Assembly: GCF_029227915.1 (NCBI RefSeq)
Contig: NC_079876.1
Coordinates: 21,082,001 to 21,146,000 of the forward strand
Length of the DNA stretch: 64,000 bases
Direction: 5' to 3'
From: Hydractinia symbiolongicarpus
Lineage: Eukaryota; Cnidaria; Hydrozoa; Anthoathecata; Hydractiniidae
A program made the position numbers and the translations under genes. The notes beneath the pieces are model-generated. The model saw only the letters and a list, made by a program, of their open reading frames with translations. It made no database searches and was not told where the DNA came from. Below are positions 39,577-51,556 of the stretch, piece after piece. The number at the start of each line of letters is the position of its first letter. Positions within the stretch are counted from its first letter, which is position 1.

Positions 39577-39832
39577 CCTCTAACATTTAGATACACAAAT
39601 TCGTGTAGCATATAATATTGAGCCATTACGTTATTCACCAATTTTTTCCTCCTTCAATCAATTATTCGTTCTTCTATTTATTCCGTCATTTATGCAAACA
39701 TTCATTTGGTTATTCTTTAATTCCTTCATTCAAAAAATCGATAACAAAATTTCACAAAGCAAATCTTATTCGACCATTAATTTTTCATTAATTTTTTTAT
39801 CATAAAATTTTTCCCTTGCTTCTTATTTCGTC
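39577..39832 (+). repeat. island 16, short class
   Basis: Site A is at 39591, with an intact dyad. It is the third island of the higher-order unit. Its partner is island 20, 7,601 bp downstream. The first unit (30,726-35,850) has no equivalent. Confidence 0.93.
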
Positions 39833-42088
39833 ATTCATTCATTCATTCATTCATTCATTCATTCATTCATTCATTCATTCATTCATTCATTCATTCATTC
39901 ATTCAATCATTCATTCATTCTGTCATTCATTCATTTATTCTTTTATTCATTTATTTATTCCTTCATTAATTCATTCATTCATTCATTCACTCATTTATCC
40001 ATCTATTCATTCACTCATTCATTCTGTCATCCATTCATTCATTCATTCTTTCATTTATTCATTCCTTCATTTATTTATTCATTCAAACATTCGTTCATTC
40101 ATTTATTTATTCATTCAATCATTTGTTCAGTAATTCATTCATTCATTCATTCAATCATTCATTCATTCATTAAATCATTCATTCATTCAATCATTCATTC
40201 ATTCATTCATTCATTCATTCATTCATTCATTCATTCATTCATTCATTCATTCAATCATTCATTCATTCATTCTGTCATTCATTCATTTATTCTTTTATTC
40301 ATTTATTTATTCCTTCATTAATTCATTCATTCATTCATTCACTCATTTATCCATCTATTCATTCATTCATTCATTCTGTCATTCATACATTCATTCATTT
40401 TTTCATTTATTCATTCCTTCATTTATTTATTCATTCAAACATTCGTTCATTCATTTCTTTATTCATTCAATCATTTGTTCAGTAATTCATTCATTCATTC
40501 ATTCAATCATTCATTCATTTATTCATTAAATCATTCATTCATTCAATCATTCATCCATTAAATCATTCATTCATTCATTCATTCATTTATCAATTCATTC
40601 ATTCATTCATTCATACATCCATTCATTCATTCATTCATTCATTCATTCATTCATTCATTCATTCATTCATTCAATCATTCATTCATTCTGTCATTCATTC
40701 ATTTATTCTTTTATTCATTTATTTATTCCTTCATTAATTCATTCATTCATTCATTCACTTATTTATCCATCCATCCATTCATTCATTCTGTCATTCATTC
40801 ATTCATTTATTCTTTCATTTATTCATTCATTCATTTATTTATTCATTCATTCATGCATTCGTACATTCATCCATTCAGTCATTCATTCATTCATTTATGC
40901 ATTTATTCATTCCTTCATTATTTCACTCATTTATCCATTCAATCATTCATTCAATCATTCATTCAATCAATCAATCATTCATTCAATAATTCAATCATTC
41001 AATCATTCATTCAGTCATTTATCAATTAATTCATTCATCAATTCATAAATTCATTTATTCATTTATTCATTTATTCATTTATTCATTTATTCATTTATTC
41101 ATTTATTCATTTATTCATTAATTCATTCATTCATTCATTAAATCATTCATTCATTCATTCATTCAATCATTCATTCATTCATTTATGCATTTATTCATTC
41201 CTTCATCATTTCACTCATTTATCCATTCAATCATTTCTTCAATCATTCATTCATTCAATCATTCATTCAATCAATCATTCAATCATTCATTCAATAATTC
41301 AATCATTTAATCATTCATTCAGTCATTTATCAATTAATTCATTCATCAATTCATAAATTCATTTATTCATTTATTCATTAATTCATTCATTCATTCATTA
41401 AATCATTCATTCATTCATTCATTCAATCATTCATTCATTAAATCATTCATTCTTTTATTCATTCATTCATTTATTTATTCATTCATTCATGCATTCATCA
41501 AATCATTCATTTGTTCTTTCATCCATTCATTCATTTATTCGTTCATTTATTTATTTATTCAATCATTTGTTCATTGATTTATTTTTTCATTCAATCATTC
41601 ATTCATTCATTTTTTCATTCACTTATTCATTTATCCATTCATTCATTCATTTATTCAATCATTCATTCATTAAATCATTCATTCATTCATTCAGTCAATC
41701 ATTCATTCATTAAATCATTCATTCTTTTATTCATTCATTCATTTATTTATTCATTCATTCATGCATTCGTACATTCATCCATTCAGTCATTCATTCATTC
41801 ATTTATGCATTTATTCATTCCTTCATTATTTCACTCATTTATCCATTCAATCATTTCTTCAATCATTCATTCATTCAATCATTCATTCAATCAATCATTC
41901 AATCATTCATTCAATAATTCAATCATTTAATCATTCATTCAGTCATTTATCAATTAATTCATTCATCAATTCATTTATTCATTTATTCATTTATTCATTT
42001 ATTCATTAATTCATTAATTCATTCATTCATTCATTCGAATATTTCTTCATTCAATCATTTGTTCATTAATGCATTTGTTCATTCATTT
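39833..42088 (+). repeat. TTCA tract between islands 16 and 17
   Basis: No gene. It has near-pure TTCA runs, a CATACATCC word at about 40,613, module M at 40855 and 41761, module H at 41489, and a TTTATTCA run at about 41,052-41,117. One module body reads CTTCATCATTTCAC instead of CTTCATTATTTCAC (also at 48,78x). Confidence 0.9.
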
Positions 42089-42343
42089 CCTCTAACATTT
42101 AGATACACAAATTCGTGAAGCATATAATATTGAGCCATTACGTTATTCACCAATTTTTCCTCCTTCAATCAATTATTCGTTCTTCTATTTATTCCGTCAT
42201 TTATGCAAACATTCATTTGGTTATTCTTTAATTCCTTCATTCAAAAAATCGATAACAAAATTTCACAAAGCAAATCTTATTCGACCATTAATTTTTCATT
42301 AATTTTTTTATCATAAAATTTTTCCCTTGCTTCTTATTTCGTC
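42089..42343 (+). repeat. island 17, short class, altered-dyad variety
   Basis: Site A at 42103 reads CGTGAAGC. It is the fourth island of the higher-order unit and is followed by a long inner island, as at 34,411 and 49,658. Confidence 0.92.
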
Positions 42344-43383
42344 ATTCATTCATTCATTCATTCATTCATTCAATCATTCATTCATTCTGTCATTCATTCA
42401 TTTATTCTTTTATTCATTTATTTATTCCTTCATTAATTCATTCATTCATTCATTCACTCATTTATCCATCTATTCATTCATTCATTCATTCTGTCATTCA
42501 TTCATTCATTCATTCTTTCATTTATTCATTCCTTCATTTATTTATTCATTCAAACATTCGTTCATTCATTTATTTATTCATTCAATTATTTGTTCAGTAA
42601 TTCATTCATTCATTCATTCAATTACTTATTCATTCATTAAATCATTCATTCATTCAATCATTCATTCATTCATTCATTCATTCATTCATTCATTCATTCA
42701 TTCATTCAATCATTCATTCATTCTGTCATTCATTCATTTATTCTTTTATTCATTTATTTATTCCTTCATTAATTCATTCATTCATTCACTCATTTATCCA
42801 TCTATTCATTCATTCATTCATTCTGTCGTTCATTCATTCATTCATTCTTTCATTTATTCATTCCTTCATTTATTTATTCATTCAAACATTCGTTCATTCA
42901 TTTATTTATTCATTCAATCATTTGTTCAGTAATTCATTCATTCATTCATTCAATCATTCATTCATTCATTCATTAAATCATTCATTCATTCAATCATTCA
43001 TCCATTAAATCATTCATTCATTCATTCATTTATCAATTCATTCATTCATTCATTCATTTATTCATTCACTTATTCATTTATCCATTCATTCATTCATTTA
43101 TTCAATCATTCATTCATTAAATCATTCATTCATTCATTCATTCAATCATTCATTCATTAAATCATTCATTCTTTTATTCAATCATTCATTCATTCAATCA
43201 TTCATTCAATCAATCATTCATTCAATAATTCAATCATTTAATCATTCATTCAGTCATTTATCAATTAATTCATTCATCAATTCATAAATTCATTTATTCA
43301 TTTATTCATTAATTCATTCATTCATTCATTCAAATATTTCTTCATTCAATCTTTTGTTCATTAATTCATTTGTTCATTCATTT
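42344..43383 (+). repeat. TTCA tract between islands 17 and 18, module M lost
   Basis: No gene. The word order matches 34,667-35,850, except that about 132 bp is missing at about 43,179. There TTCTTTTATTC joins directly to an AATCATTCATTCATTC step, removing the front of module M that is present at 35547 and 50769. Confidence 0.88.
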
Positions 43384-43868
43384 CCTCTAACATTTAGATA
43401 CACAAATTCGTGTAGCATATAATATTGAGCCATTACGTTATTCACCAATTTTTTCCTCCTTCAATCAATTATTCGTTCTTCTATTTATTCCGTCATTTAT
43501 GCAAACATTCATTTGGTTATTCTTTAATTCCTTCATTCAAAAAATCGAATACAAAATTTCACAAAGCAAATCTTATTCGACCATTAATTTTTCATTAATT
43601 TTTTTATCATAAAATTTTTCCCTTGCTTCTTATTTTGTCATTCAATCATTCATTTGTTCATTCATCCATTTATTTATTTATTCGTTAAAAAATCCATATA
43701 CAGAAGTTCGTGTGGCAAATTTGAATCGGCCATAAACACGTTCACTTATTGTTATTTTATTTATTCATTTGTTCATTTATTCGTTCAAAATTTCACATAC
43801 AGAAATTCGTGTAACCAAGTTTTTTCAAGAATCATTAAGTGATTCATTAATTATTCCTCACTCCCTCA
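43384..43868 (+). repeat. island 18, long class, inner subclass
   Basis: Dyad sites lie at 43398, 43698 and 43797. It is the first island of the third higher-order unit. Confidence 0.93.
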
Positions 43869-44976
43869 TTCATTCGTTCCTTCAGTCATTCATCCATTCA
43901 TTCATTCTGTCATTCATTCATTCATTTATTTATTTATTCCTTCATTAATTCATTCATTCATTCAATCATTCATTTGTTCATTCATTCATTCATTCAATCA
44001 TTCATTTGTTCTATCATCCATTCATTCATTTATTCGTTCATTTATTCATTTATTCAATCATTCGTTCATTGATTTATTTTTTCATTCAATCATTTGTTCA
44101 TTAATTCATTTGTTCATTTATTCATTTATTCATTCATTCAATCATTCATTCACTTATTCATTTATCCATTCATTCATTCATGCATTTATTCATTTAATTA
44201 TTCCTTCAATAATTCATTCGATCAATCATTCATTTGTTCATTCATTCATTCATTCAATCATTCATTTGTTCATTCATCCATTTATTCATTCATTTATTCA
44301 TTTATTTCATTATTTCCTTCTTTCATTCATTCATTTATTCAATCATTCATTCATTAAATCATTCATTCATTCATTCAATCATTCATTCATTAAATCATTT
44401 ATTCATTCATTTATTCGTTCATTTATTTATTTATTCAATCATTCGTTCATTGATTTATTTTTTCCTTCAATCATTTGTTCATTAATTCATTTGTTCATTT
44501 ATTCATTAATTCATTCAATCATTTGTTCATTAATTCATTTGTTCATTCATTCCTTTATTCATTCATTCATACAATCATTCATTCATTAAATCATTTATTC
44601 ATTCATTTATTCATTCAATCATTCATTCATTAAGTCATTCATTTATTCATTCATTCATTCATGCATTCGTACATTCATCCATTCAGTCATTCATTCATTC
44701 ATTTATGCATTTATTCATTCCTTCATTATTTTACTCATTTATCCATTCAATCATTCAATCATTCATTCATTCAATCATTCATTCAATCAATCATTCAATC
44801 ATTTATTCAATAATTCAATCATTTAATCATTCATTCAGTCATTTAACAATTAATTCATTCATCAATTCATAAATTCATTTATTCATTTATTCATTTATTC
44901 ATGAATTCATTCATTCATTCATTCAAATATTTCTTCATTCAATCATTTGTTCTTTAATTCATTTGTTCATTCATTT
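43869..44976 (+). repeat. TTCA tract between islands 18 and 19, shortened
   Basis: No gene. It is equivalent to 36,336-37,607 but about 165 bp shorter. At about 44,405 an ATTTATTCATTCATTTATTC step joins directly to the H-core CGTTCATTTATTTATT, removing one module M. The remaining module M is at 44661. Confidence 0.88.
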
Positions 44977-45233
44977 CCTCTAACATTTAGATACACAAAT
45001 TCGTGTAGCATATAATATTGAGCCATTACGGTTATTCACCAATTTTTTCCTCCTTCAATCAATTATTCGTTCTTCTATTTATTCCGTCATTTATGCAAAC
45101 ATTCATTTGCTTATTCTTTAATTCCTTCATTCAAAAAATCGATAACAAAATTTCACAAAGCAAATCTTATTCGACCATTAATTTTTCATTAATTTTTTTA
45201 TCATAAAATTTTTCCCTTGCTTCTTATTTCGTC
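44977..45233 (+). repeat. island 19, short class
   Basis: Site A is at 44991. It has the ACGGTTATTC and TTTGCTTATTC marks of the second position. Confidence 0.93.
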
Positions 45234-47177
45234 ATTCATTCATTCATTCATTCATTCATTCATTCATTCATTCATTCAATCACTCATTCATTCTGTCATT
45301 CATTCATTTATTTTTTTATTCATTTATTTATTCCTTCATTAATTCATTCATTCATTCATTCACTCATTTATCCATCTATTCATTCATTCATTCATTCTGT
45401 CATTCATTCATTCATTCATTCTTTCATTTATTCATTCCCTTATTTATTTATTTATTCATTCAAACATTCGTTCATTCATTTATTTATTCATTCAATCATT
45501 TGTTCAGTAATTCATTCATTCATTCATTCATTCATTCAATCATTCATTCATTCATTCATTCATTCATTAAATCATTCATTCATTCAATCATTCATCCATT
45601 AAATCATTCATTCATTCATTCATTCATTCATTCATTTATCAATTCATTCATTCATTCACTCATTCATTCATTCATTCATTCATTCAATCATTCATTCATT
45701 CATTCATTCATTCATTCATTCATTTAATCATTCATTCATTCTGTCATTCATTCATTTATTCTTTTATTCATTTATTTATTCCTTCATTAATTCATTCATT
45801 CATTCATTCACTCATTTATCCATCCATCCATTCATTCATTCATTCATTCATTCTGTCATTCATTCATTCATTCATTCTTTCATTCTTTCATTTATTCATT
45901 CATTCATTTATTTATTCATTCATTCATGCATTCGTACATTCATCCATTCAGTCATTCATTCATTCATTTATGCATTTATTCATTCCTTCATTATTTCACT
46001 CATTTATCCATTCAATCATTCATTCAATCATTTATTCAATCAATCAATCATTCATTCAATAATTCAATCATTCAATCATTCATTCAGTCATTTATCAATT
46101 AATTCATTCATCAATTCATAAATTCATTTATTCATTTATTCATTTATTCATTTATTCATTTATTCATTTATTCATTTATTCATTTATTCATTTATTCATT
46201 TATTCATTTATTCATTTATTCATTAATTCATTCATTCATTCATTAAATCGTTCATTCATTCATTCATTCAATCATTCATTCATTCATTTATGCATTTATT
46301 CATTCCTTCATTATTTCACTCATTTATCCATTCAATCATTTCTTCAATCATTCATTCATTCAATCATTCATTCAATCAATCATTCAATCATTCATTCAAT
46401 AATTCAATCATTTAATCATTCATTCAGTCATTTATCAATTAATTCATTCATCAATTCATAAATTCATTTATTCATTTATTCATTAATTCATTCATTCATT
46501 CATTAAATCATTCATTCATTCATTCATTCAATCATTCATTCATTAAATCATTCATTCTTTTATTCATTCATTCATTTATTTATTCATTCATTCATGCATT
46601 CATCAAATCATTCATTTGTTCTTTCATCCATTCATTCATTTATTCGTTCATTTATTTATTTATTCAATCATTTGTTCATTGATTTATTTTTTCATTCAAT
46701 CATTCATTCATTCATTTTTTCATTCACTTATTCATTTATCCATTCATTCATTCATTTATTCAATCATTCATTCATTAAATCATTCATTCATTCATTCATT
46801 CAATCATTCATTCATTAAATCATTCATTCTTTTATTCATTCATTCATTTATTTATTCATTCATTCATGCATTCGTACATTCATCCATTCAGTCATTCATT
46901 CATTCATTTATGCATTTATTCATTCCTTCATTATTTCACTCATTTATCCATTCAATCATTTATTCAATCATTCATTCATTCAATCATTCATTCAATCAAT
47001 CATTCAATCATTCATTCAATAATTCAATCATTTAATCATTCATTCAGTCATTTATCAATTAATTCATTCATCAATTCATTTATTCATTTATTCCTTAATT
47101 CATTAATTCATTCATTCATTAATTCAAATATTTCTTCATTCAATCATTTGTTCATTAATTCATTTGTTCATTCATTT
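45234..47177 (+). repeat. TTCA tract between islands 19 and 20
   Basis: No gene. It has module M at 45927 and 46866, module H at 46594, and a TTTATTCA run at 46,123-46,224. Compared with its equivalent at 37.9-39.6 kb it has an added block around module H at 46594. Confidence 0.9.
46123..46224 (+). repeat. (TTTATTCA)n array, about 12 units
   Basis: About 102 bases of octamer at the end of a module M. It is the shorter partner of 38,754-38,895. Confidence 0.92.
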
Positions 47178-47433
47178 CCTCTAACATTTAGATACACAAA
47201 TTCGTGTAGCATATAATATGGAGCCATTACGTTATTCACCAATTTTTTCCTCCTTCAATCAATTATTCGTTCTTCTATTTATTCCGTCATTTATGCAAAC
47301 ATTCATTTGGTTATTCTTTAATTCCTTCATTCAAAAAATCGATAACAAAATTTCACAAAGCAAATCTTATTCGACCATTAATTTTTCATTAATTTTTTTA
47401 TCATAAAATTTTTCCCTTGCTTCTTATTTCGTC
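47178..47433 (+). repeat. island 20, short class
   Basis: Site A is at 47192. It has a private change, ATAATATGGAGCC, where all other islands I checked have TTGAGCC, TTTGAGCC or CTGAGCC. This creates an ATG and a 62-codon frame, which I do not regard as a gene. Confidence 0.93.
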
Positions 47434-49657
47434 ATTCATTCATTCATTCATTCATTCATTCATTCATTCATTCATTCATTCAATCATTCATTCATTCTGT
47501 CATTCATTCATTTATTCTTTTATTCATTTATTTATTCCTTCATTAATTCATTCATTCATTCATTCACTCATTTATCCATCTATTCATTCACTCATTCATT
47601 CTGTCATTCATTCATTCATTCATTCTTTCATTTATTCATTCCTTCATTTATTTATTCATTCAAACATTCGTTCATTCATTTATTTATTCATTCAATCATT
47701 TGTTCAGTAATTCATTCATTCATTCATTCAATCATTCATTCATTCATTAAATCATTCATTCATTCAATCATTCATTCATTCATTCATTCATTCATTCATT
47801 CATTCATTCATTCATTCATTCATTCATTCATTCATTCAATCATTCATTCATTCATTCTGTCATTCATTCATTTATTCTTTTATTCATTTATTTATTCCTT
47901 CATTAATTCATTCATTCATTCATTCACTCATTTATCCATCTATTCATTCATTCATTCATTCTGTCATTCATACATTCATTCATTTTTTCATTTATTCATT
48001 CCTTCATTTATTTATTCATTCAAACATTCGTTCATTCATTTACTTATTCATTCAATCATTTGTTCAGTAATTCATTCATTCATTCATTCAATCATTCATT
48101 CATTTATTCATTAAATCATTCATTCATTCAATCATTCATCCATTAAATCATTCATTCATTCATTCATTCATTTATCAATTCATTCATTCATTCATTCATA
48201 CATCCATTCATTCATTCATTCATTCATTCATTCATTCATTCAATCATTCATTCATTCTGTCATTCATTCATTTATTCTTTTATTCATTTATTTATTCCTT
48301 CATTAATTCATTCATTCATTCATTCACTCATTTATCCATCCATCCATTCATTCATTCATTCATTCATTCATTCTGTCATTCATTCATTCATTTATTCTTT
48401 CATTTATTCATTCATTCATTTATTTATTCATTCATTCATGCATTCGTACATTCATCCATTCAGTCATTCATTCATTCATTTATGCATTTATTCATTCCTT
48501 CATTATTTCACTCATTTATCCATTCAATCATTCATTCAATCATTCATTCAATCAATCAATCATTCATTCAATAATTCAATCATTCAATCATTCATTCAGT
48601 CATTTATCAATTAATTCATTCATCAATTCATAAATTCATTTATTCATTTATTCATTTATTAATTTATTCATTTATTCATTTATTCATTTATTCATTAATT
48701 CATTCATTCATTCATTAAATCATTCATTCATTCATTCATTCAATCATTCATTCATTCATTTATGCATTTATTCATTCCTTCATCATTTCACTCATTTATC
48801 CATTCAATCATTTCTTCAATCATTCATTCATTCAATCATTCATTCAATCAATCATTCAATCATTCATTCAATAATTCAATCATTTAATCATTCATTCAGT
48901 CATTTATCAATTAATTCATTCATCAATTCATAAATTCATTTATTCATTTATTCATTAATTCATTCATTCATTCATTAAATCATTCATTCATTCATTCATT
49001 CAATCATTCATTCATTAAATCATTCATTCTTTTATTCATTCATTCATTTATTTATTCATTCATTCATGCATTCATCAAATCATTCATTTGTTCTTTCATC
49101 CATTCATTCATTTATTCGTTCATTTATTTATTTATTCAATCATTTGTTCATTGATTTATTTTTTCATTCAATCATTCATTCATTCATTTTTTCATTCACT
49201 TATTCATTTATCCATTCATTCATTCATTTATTCAATCATTCATTCATTAAATCATTCATTCATTCATTCATTCAATCATTCATTCATTAAATCATTCATT
49301 CTTTTATTCATTCATTCATTTATTTATTCATTCATTCATGCATTCGTACATTCATCCATTCAGTCATTCATTCATTCATTTATGCATTTATTCATTCCTT
49401 CATTATTTCACTCATTTATCCATTCAATCATTTCTTCAATCATTCATTCATTCAATCATTCATTCAATCAATCATTCAATCATTCATTCAATAATTCAAT
49501 CATTTAATCATTCATTCAGTCATTTATCAATTAATTCTTTCATCAATTCATTTATTCATTTATTCATTTATTCATTAATTCATTAATTCATTCATTCATT
49601 CATTCGAATATTTCTTCATTCAATCATTTGTTCATTAATGCATTTGTTCATTCATTT
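47434..49657 (+). repeat. TTCA tract between islands 20 and 21
   Basis: No gene. It is equivalent to 39,833-42,088, with module M at 48439 and 49338 and module H at 49066. The TTTATTCA run at about 48,636-48,694 is interrupted once by TTTATTAATTTATTC. Confidence 0.9.
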
Positions 49658-49912
49658 CCTCTAACATTTAGATACACAAATTCGTGAAGCATATAATATT
49701 GAGCCATTACGTTATTCACCAATTTTTCCTCCTTCAATCAATTATTCGTTCTTCTATTTATTCCGTCATTTATGCAAACATTCATTTGGTTATTCTTTAA
49801 TTCCTTCATTCAAAAAATCGATAACAAAATTTCACAAAGCAAATCTTATTCGACCATTAATTTTTCATTAATTTTTTTATCATAAAATTTTTCCCTTGCT
49901 TCTTATTTCGTC
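49658..49912 (+). repeat. island 21, short class, altered-dyad variety
   Basis: Site A at 49672 reads CGTGAAGC. It is the last island of the third higher-order unit. Just upstream is AATTCTTTCATC, a private change. Confidence 0.92.
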
Positions 49913-51071
49913 ATTCATTCATTCATTCATTCATTCATTCATTCAATCATTCATTCATTCTGTCATTCATTCATTTATTCTTTTATTCATTTATTTATTC
50001 CTTCATTAATTCATTCATTCATTCATTCACTCATTTATCCATCTATTCATTCATTCATTCATTCTGTCATTCATTCATTCATTCATTCTTTCATTTATTC
50101 ATTCCTTCATTTATTTATTCATTCAAACATTCGTTCATTCATTTATTTATTCATTCAATTATTTGTTCAGTAATTCATTCATTCATTCATTCAATTACTC
50201 ATTCATTCATTAAATCATTCATTCATTCAATCATTCATTCATTCATTCATTCATTCATTCATTCATTCAATCATTCATTCATTCTGTCATTCATTCATTT
50301 ATTCTTTTATTCATTTATTTATTCCTTCATTAATTCATTCATTCATTCACTCATTTATCCATCTATTCATTCATTCATTCATTCTGTCGTTCATTCATTC
50401 ATTCATTCTTTCATTTATTCATTCCTTCATTTATTTATTCATTCAAACATTCGTTCATTCATTTATTTATTCATTCAATCATTTGTTCAGTAATTCATTC
50501 ATTCATTCATTCAATCATTCATTCATTCATTCATTAAATCATTCATTCATTCAATCATTCATCCATTAAATCATTCATTCATTCATTCATTTATCAATTC
50601 ATTCATTCATTCATTCATTTATTCATTCACTTATTCATTTATCCATTCATTCATTCATTTATTCAATCATTCATTCATTAAATCATTCATTCATTCATTC
50701 ATTCAATCATTCATTCATTAAATCATTCATTCTTTTATTCATTCATTCATTTATTTATTCATTCATTCATGCATTCGTACATTCATCCATTCAGTCATTC
50801 ATTCATTCATTTATGCATTTATTCATTCCTTCATTATTTCACTCATTTATCCATTCAATCATTTATTCAATCATTCATTCATTCAATCATTCATTCAATC
50901 AATCATTCATTCAATAATTCAATCATTTAATCATTCATTCAGTCATTTATCAATTAATTCATTTATCAATTCATAAATTCATTTATTCATTTATTCATTA
51001 ATTCATTCATTCATTCATTCAAATATTTCTTCATTCAATCTTTTGTTCATTAATTCATTTGTTCATTCATT
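49913..51071 (+). repeat. TTCA tract between islands 21 and 22
   Basis: No gene. It has the same word order as 29,547-30,725 and 34,667-35,850, with one module M at 50769. Confidence 0.9.
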
Positions 51072-51556
51072 TCCTCTAACATTTAGATACACAAATTCGT
51101 GTAGCATATAATATTGAGCCATTACGTTATTCACCAATTTTTTCCTCCTTCAATCAATTATTCGTTCTTCTATTTATTCCGTCATTTATGCAAACATTCA
51201 TTTGGTTATTCTTTAATTCCTTCATTCAAAAAATCGAATACAAAATTTCACAAAGCAAATCTTATTCGACCATTAATTTTTCATTAATTTTTTTATCATA
51301 AAATTTTTCCCTTGCTTCTTATTTTGTCATTCAATCATTCATTTGTTCATTCATCCATTTATTTATTTATTCGTTAAAAAATCCATATACAGAAGTTCGT
51401 GTGGCAAATTTGAATCGGCCATAAACACGTTCACTTATTGTTATTTTATTTATTCATTTGTTCATTTATTCGTTCAAAATTTCACATACAGAAATTCGTG
51501 TAACCAAGTTTTTTCAAGAATCATTAAGTGATTCATTAATTATTCCTCACTCCCTC
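51072..51556 (+). repeat. island 22, long class, inner subclass
   Basis: Dyad sites lie at 51087, 51387 and 51486. It is the last copy with GAATCGG. Every long island to its right has GAGTCGG. Confidence 0.93.

Larger units (their letters stand above)
1808..49290 (+). repeat. module H, 13 full copies
   Basis: This word starts ATGCATTCATCAAATCATTC, then passes through TTTGTTCTTTCATCC, TTATTCGTTC, CGTTCATTGATTTA and a T6 run. Full copies start at 1808, 5482, 9223, 11503, 15292, 21704, 23684, 26719, 28699, 33820, 41489, 46594 and 49066. Related words sharing the CGTTCATTGATTTA core, but with a different front, follow most long islands and recur densely in 52-63 kb. Copies from 33.8 kb onward carry TTTGTTCATTG where earlier ones have TTCGTTCATTG, a subfamily mark. 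Confidence 0.85.
30726..51071 (+). repeat. higher-order repeat series of 5.1, 7.5 and 7.7 kb
   Basis: Three consecutive units each start with an inner long island: 30,726-35,850 (5,125 bp), 35,851-43,383 (7,533 bp) and 43,384-51,071 (7,688 bp). The full unit has four islands in fixed order: long, short with ACGGTTATTC, short, and short with the GTGAAGC dyad. The first unit lacks the third island and its surroundings, about 2.4-2.5 kb. Reading frames at corresponding places are mostly identical, for example 30996, 36121, 43654 and 51343. A further start of the same unit continues from 51,072. Confidence 0.92.

Noticed and set aside
32544-45206. 62-codon frames at 32544, 37649 and 45018 in islands 12, 15 and 19
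   Set aside because: They are opened by the single extra G in CGGTTATTC shared by these three copies. A frame created by an insertion in one variety of a repeat is not evidence of a gene.
47218-47406. Frame starting ATGGAGCC in island 20
   Set aside because: The ATG arises from one substitution found in a single island. The frame is otherwise the same non-coding island sequence as in the other copies.
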